Source: CAKZNE01 sp040222435 (lineage in GTDB: Bacteria; Bacteroidota; Bacteroidia; Flavobacteriales; Schleiferiaceae). Taken from it: 64,000 nucleotides of DNA. The notes below the pieces were generated by a model. The model was not told the DNA's origin. It did not search any database and worked only from the letters and a program-made list of their open reading frames with translations. The position numbers were made by a program, and so were the translations under genes. The stretch spans positions 1,736,001 through 1,800,000 of the forward strand of contig OZ243107.1 of assembly GCA_965212245.1 (NCBI GenBank), written 5' to 3'. This document shows positions 61,548 to 64,000 of this stretch, piece by piece (within the stretch, counting starts at the first letter, position 1; the number at the start of each line of letters is the position of its first letter).

Positions 61548-63623
61548 ATGAAAATCATGAAACAATTGAAAACAATTCAAAAATGGGCATTCCTGTTATT
61601 TGCAGGGGTAGCTTTTAACTTTGCCAGTGCACAATGTCCTGGTGTATTAATGGTCAACGAGATATCCAATGGAAAGTCCGGCCAGCAGGAGTTCATTGAA
61701 CTAATTGCTGCCGCCTCTACGGATGCCGCCTGTGCCAGTGCTACTGAGGTAGATATCAGTAACTGGATCATTGATGATAATAATGGGTTCTTTAGTGGTT
61801 CATCCGCTTTTTCAGATCTTGGGATCTCTCAGGGGCATTGGAGACTTACTGAAGATGATGTGTGGACCAGCTTTCCTGTTGGAGCTTACCTGGTTCTTTT
61901 CAATGCTCTGGATTATGATGCCTCTATTACTGCATTTAACAATGCTGCTTTTGATGCCAATGGTATCTATTCTACTGATTCAGCTGTGTATGTAGCGGTT
62001 GGTTTTTCTTTGGCTATTGAAAAGAACTCCAGCGTTCCTGCTGCAGACTCTTTGGGTGGAGATCCTAACTACTGTACATCAGGCAGCTACAGCGTAGCTA
62101 ATACCTGGTCTACTGCTGGTTTGCGTAACGCTTGTGGTGGTGACGGAATTCAAACTCGTTGCCCCGGTTGTAAAATTGGTCTTGGTGAGCCTTCTTTCTT
62201 CCACGGTTTCTCCTATGGAAGTGATAATGCTGCTCAAACCAATCCTAATGTTGATTTCCTGGATGCTGCTCACATCAGTTTTGCTCCTATGGATACCATC
62301 TGTGCTACCGGAAAAGCATTTTACCTTTCTGCCGGTACTGGTGCTAATGCTCCTGAGGTAAGTGGAAACTGGAGTGTAGGTGCTGATAGCCTTGTAAGTA
62401 CTCCTGGTGCGCCTAACAGTGCTGCTAACGCAACTTTCCGCGATAATGTGGAGTCTTTGACTAACACTTACAATCGTTGCCCTGCTCCTGAAGTATCAGA
62501 AGTAGCAAAAGGTGTATTGATTGTAACTGAGGTATCTAACGGTCCTTCCGGAAGCTGTGAGTACGTTGAAATGATCGTTGCTGCGTGTGAAGATGATCAG
62601 TTTGCCCAGTATGTAAACATTCAGGGATGGATCCTTGATGATAACGCTGGTACTTTCAATCGTTTCCGTGATTGTGGTTCAGGTAAGTCCATCACTTCAG
62701 GTCACCTGAGACTGGCTTATAATGATGTATGGGATAGTGTAGCTGTAGGTAGTATTATTGTAGTATATAACTACAATGATAACTGCTACAACCTGGATAC
62801 TGCCAGCTTTAATGGCCCTGATGCTAATGGTGTGTATTGGGAGCCTGTTGGGGGCCCTGTTTCAGGTGTAAACCCTAACATTGAGAGTTCTGGTAGTTAC
62901 CCAAGCTCCAGTGATTGTGATTATTGCAACCCTTCCGGTAATGTATACGAACCTGCTACCTCATGGACCGGTAAAGTAGGTCTGAGTAACTCAGGTGATG
63001 GATTCCAGGTGAGATGTCCTGGTTGTAATGATATTGAAACCGGAGAACCTGCTTTTTATCACGGTTTAGGTTACGGTTCACTTTCAGGTTGGTTAAGTAT
63101 AGCTGCAGGAACAAATGATCTGGGCGGCCCTGTAGAGAATTACTCTTCAAGTTCACGTATCAAATATGTATTTGTAGGTGAAGATGAAACTGAAGCAGGA
63201 AGTGCTGCATTCTGGGATCGTGAATCTGCTGATACCGCAGGAACTCCTCCTGCATCTTTGGGTCAGGTTGAAGCCAACTTCATAGGAGGTATCCAGTTTG
63301 GTGCATTTTCATTCCCATGCTGTGCTTCTTCAGGTGAGTCTTCAGGTAAAAGAGCTTTGAATAACAATACCTTCGATGAGCAAGGATTTGTAAAGAATGT
63401 TTACCCTAACCCAACTACCGGTCGTGTGAACTTTGAAATGCAAATTTCTGCCCATGCTCAGTTCCGCATTACTGATATCAGCGGCAGAGTAGTTGTAGAA
63501 CGCGAAGTGAACAAGGAAACCACTTCTATGGATGTTGATCTTAACGGTCAGCCCAGAGGAGTATATATCTACCAGATCATCACCAACGAAGGTGTTGCTT
63601 CAGGTAAGATTATCCTTGAATAA
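61548..63623 (+). CDS. Secreted lamin-tail-domain protein with T9SS sorting domain
   Basis: The 691-aa product has a signal peptide (MKIMKQLKTIQKWAFLLFAGVAFNFASAQ) and two lamin tail domains. Each starts VLMVNEISNGKSGQQEFIEL or VLIVTEVSNGPSGSCEYVEM and has DNNGFF/GWILDDNAGTF strands, so they are internal duplicates. The end is a T9SS domain (NVYPNPTTGRVNFEM...GVYIYQIITNEGVASGKIILE). LTD domains often accompany secreted nucleases and phosphodiesterases, as does the gene that follows. Confidence 0.9.
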   Translation: MKIMKQLKTIQKWAFLLFAGVAFNFASAQCPGVLMVNEISNGKSGQQEFIELIAAASTDAACASATEVDISNWIIDDNNGFFSGSSAFSDLGISQGHWRLTEDDVWTSFPVGAYLVLFNALDYDASITAFNNAAFDANGIYSTDSAVYVAVGFSLAIEKNSSVPAADSLGGDPNYCTSGSYSVANTWSTAGLRNACGGDGIQTRCPGCKIGLGEPSFFHGFSYGSDNAAQTNPNVDFLDAAHISFAPMDTICATGKAFYLSAGTGANAPEVSGNWSVGADSLVSTPGAPNSAANATFRDNVESLTNTYNRCPAPEVSEVAKGVLIVTEVSNGPSGSCEYVEMIVAACEDDQFAQYVNIQGWILDDNAGTFNRFRDCGSGKSITSGHLRLAYNDVWDSVAVGSIIVVYNYNDNCYNLDTASFNGPDANGVYWEPVGGPVSGVNPNIESSGSYPSSSDCDYCNPSGNVYEPATSWTGKVGLSNSGDGFQVRCPGCNDIETGEPAFYHGLGYGSLSGWLSIAAGTNDLGGPVENYSSSSRIKYVFVGEDETEAGSAAFWDRESADTAGTPPASLGQVEANFIGGIQFGAFSFPCCASSGESSGKRALNNNTFDEQGFVKNVYPNPTTGRVNFEMQISAHAQFRITDISGRVVVEREVNKETTSMDVDLNGQPRGVYIYQIITNEGVASGKIILE

Positions 63624-63638
63624 TAATCATCCCAACAG

Positions 63639-63667
63639 AAGGCTGTCTCCGTAAGGAGGCAGCCTTT
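63639..63667 (+). terminator. Terminator after the LTD gene
   Basis: The stem AAGGCTGTCTCC/GGAGGCAGCCTT (one bulge) is followed by TTTTT, 16 bases past the stop. Confidence 0.8.
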
Positions 63668-63687
63668 TTTATTTAAAACTCACTCCA

Positions 63688-64000
63688 ATGACAACAACAT
63701 TACATTCAAAAACCAATGCAGCATGGTTATCATGTCTTTTGCTGTTTGTAAGCCTGGGAAGTGTTTCAAAAACATTCGCACAGGATGATACCCTTAAAAT
63801 TATGGGGTATAACTTACTCCAGTATCCGGGCAGTACCATTGGCCGGGCTGATGATTATTTAAAAGATATTCTCAAGTATACCAAACCCGATGTATTGGTG
63901 GTCAATGAAATGACCAATGAGACGGGAGCTAATTACATTTTGAGTAATGCCTTGAATCAGGATGGTGTAACTCACTATGAAAAGGCCGTGTATACGGGTA
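63688..64000 (+). CDS. Secreted endonuclease/exonuclease/phosphatase protein, 3' end outside window
   Basis: The frame starts at the ATG at 63688 with a signal peptide (MTTTLHSKTNAAWLSCLLLFVSL...FAQ) and continues DDTLKIMGYNLLQYPG...LKYTKPDVLVVNEMTNE. The KIMGYN (Asn) and PDVLVVNEM (Glu) motifs are those of the EEP fold and parallel the gene at 20069. It runs off the right edge after 104 codons. A terminator separates it from the LTD gene. Confidence 0.85.
   Translation, partial: MTTTLHSKTNAAWLSCLLLFVSLGSVSKTFAQDDTLKIMGYNLLQYPGSTIGRADDYLKDILKYTKPDVLVVNEMTNETGANYILSNALNQDGVTHYEKAVYTG

Noticed and set aside
1..64000. CRISPR arrays
   Set aside because: No series of regularly spaced repeats of 25-40 bases was seen on either strand; only isolated repeats pairs were found.

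Overview
The window is a piece of a Bacteroidota chromosome, probably a marine Flavobacteriia or Cryomorphaceae-like lineage. The evidence is several large secreted proteins ending in a type IX secretion (T9SS) C-terminal sorting domain, host genes that mostly lack Shine-Dalgarno sites, several TAnnTTTG-type -7 promoter boxes, and Bacteroidota-like RecA and YifB. These are family recognitions made by reading the sequence; no database was searched.

Left chromosomal flank (1-9120): a glycerophosphodiester phosphodiesterase cut by the window edge, a TPR lipoprotein, recA, a cyanophycin module (synthetase cphA, cyanophycinase, isoaspartyl peptidase), and the first 355 codons of the YifB/ComM-family ATPase. 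Right chromosomal flank (55279-64000): the remaining 159 yifB codons, T9SS secreted proteins, a small island with its own tyrosine recombinase and XRE regulator, a lamin-tail-domain protein, and the start of an endonuclease/exonuclease/phosphatase gene.

Between the flanks lies one integrated element of about 46.15 kb (9121-55278), inserted inside yifB. Joining the flanks at the shared tetranucleotide TGCG restores a 514-codon yifB frame. A large serine recombinase lies against the right end. Its last codons and stop come from yifB. In the excised circle its frame would instead run across attP into the helix-turn-helix reading frame at the left end, giving a predicted 649-aa fusion. Integration would therefore cut the recombinase and yifB at the same time.

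The element looks mobilizable: a MobF relaxase-helicase, a coupling-type ATPase and membrane partners (44.1-51.7 kb), with no recognisable type IV secretion channel. Its cargo includes an IS982-family insertion sequence, four T9SS-type secreted proteins (11.3-21.3 kb), an LRAT-like protein, an XRE regulator with two operator-like sites, a HEPN-motif protein, ParDE, a membrane-anchored periplasmic-binding-fold protein, two SSB paralogues with a degenerate N6-methylase, and a WYL regulator-methyltransferase-nuclease cassette (33.0-37.9 kb).

A nested recombination zone (38.1-40.7 kb) holds a precise tRNA-Ser 3' end, a complete tRNA-Lys(UUU) interrupted by a 200-nt group I intron, an excisionase-like protein and a P4-type tyrosine integrase. 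The two observations most worth following are the attP-spanning recombinase fusion and the intron-bearing tRNA-Lys on a mobile element.
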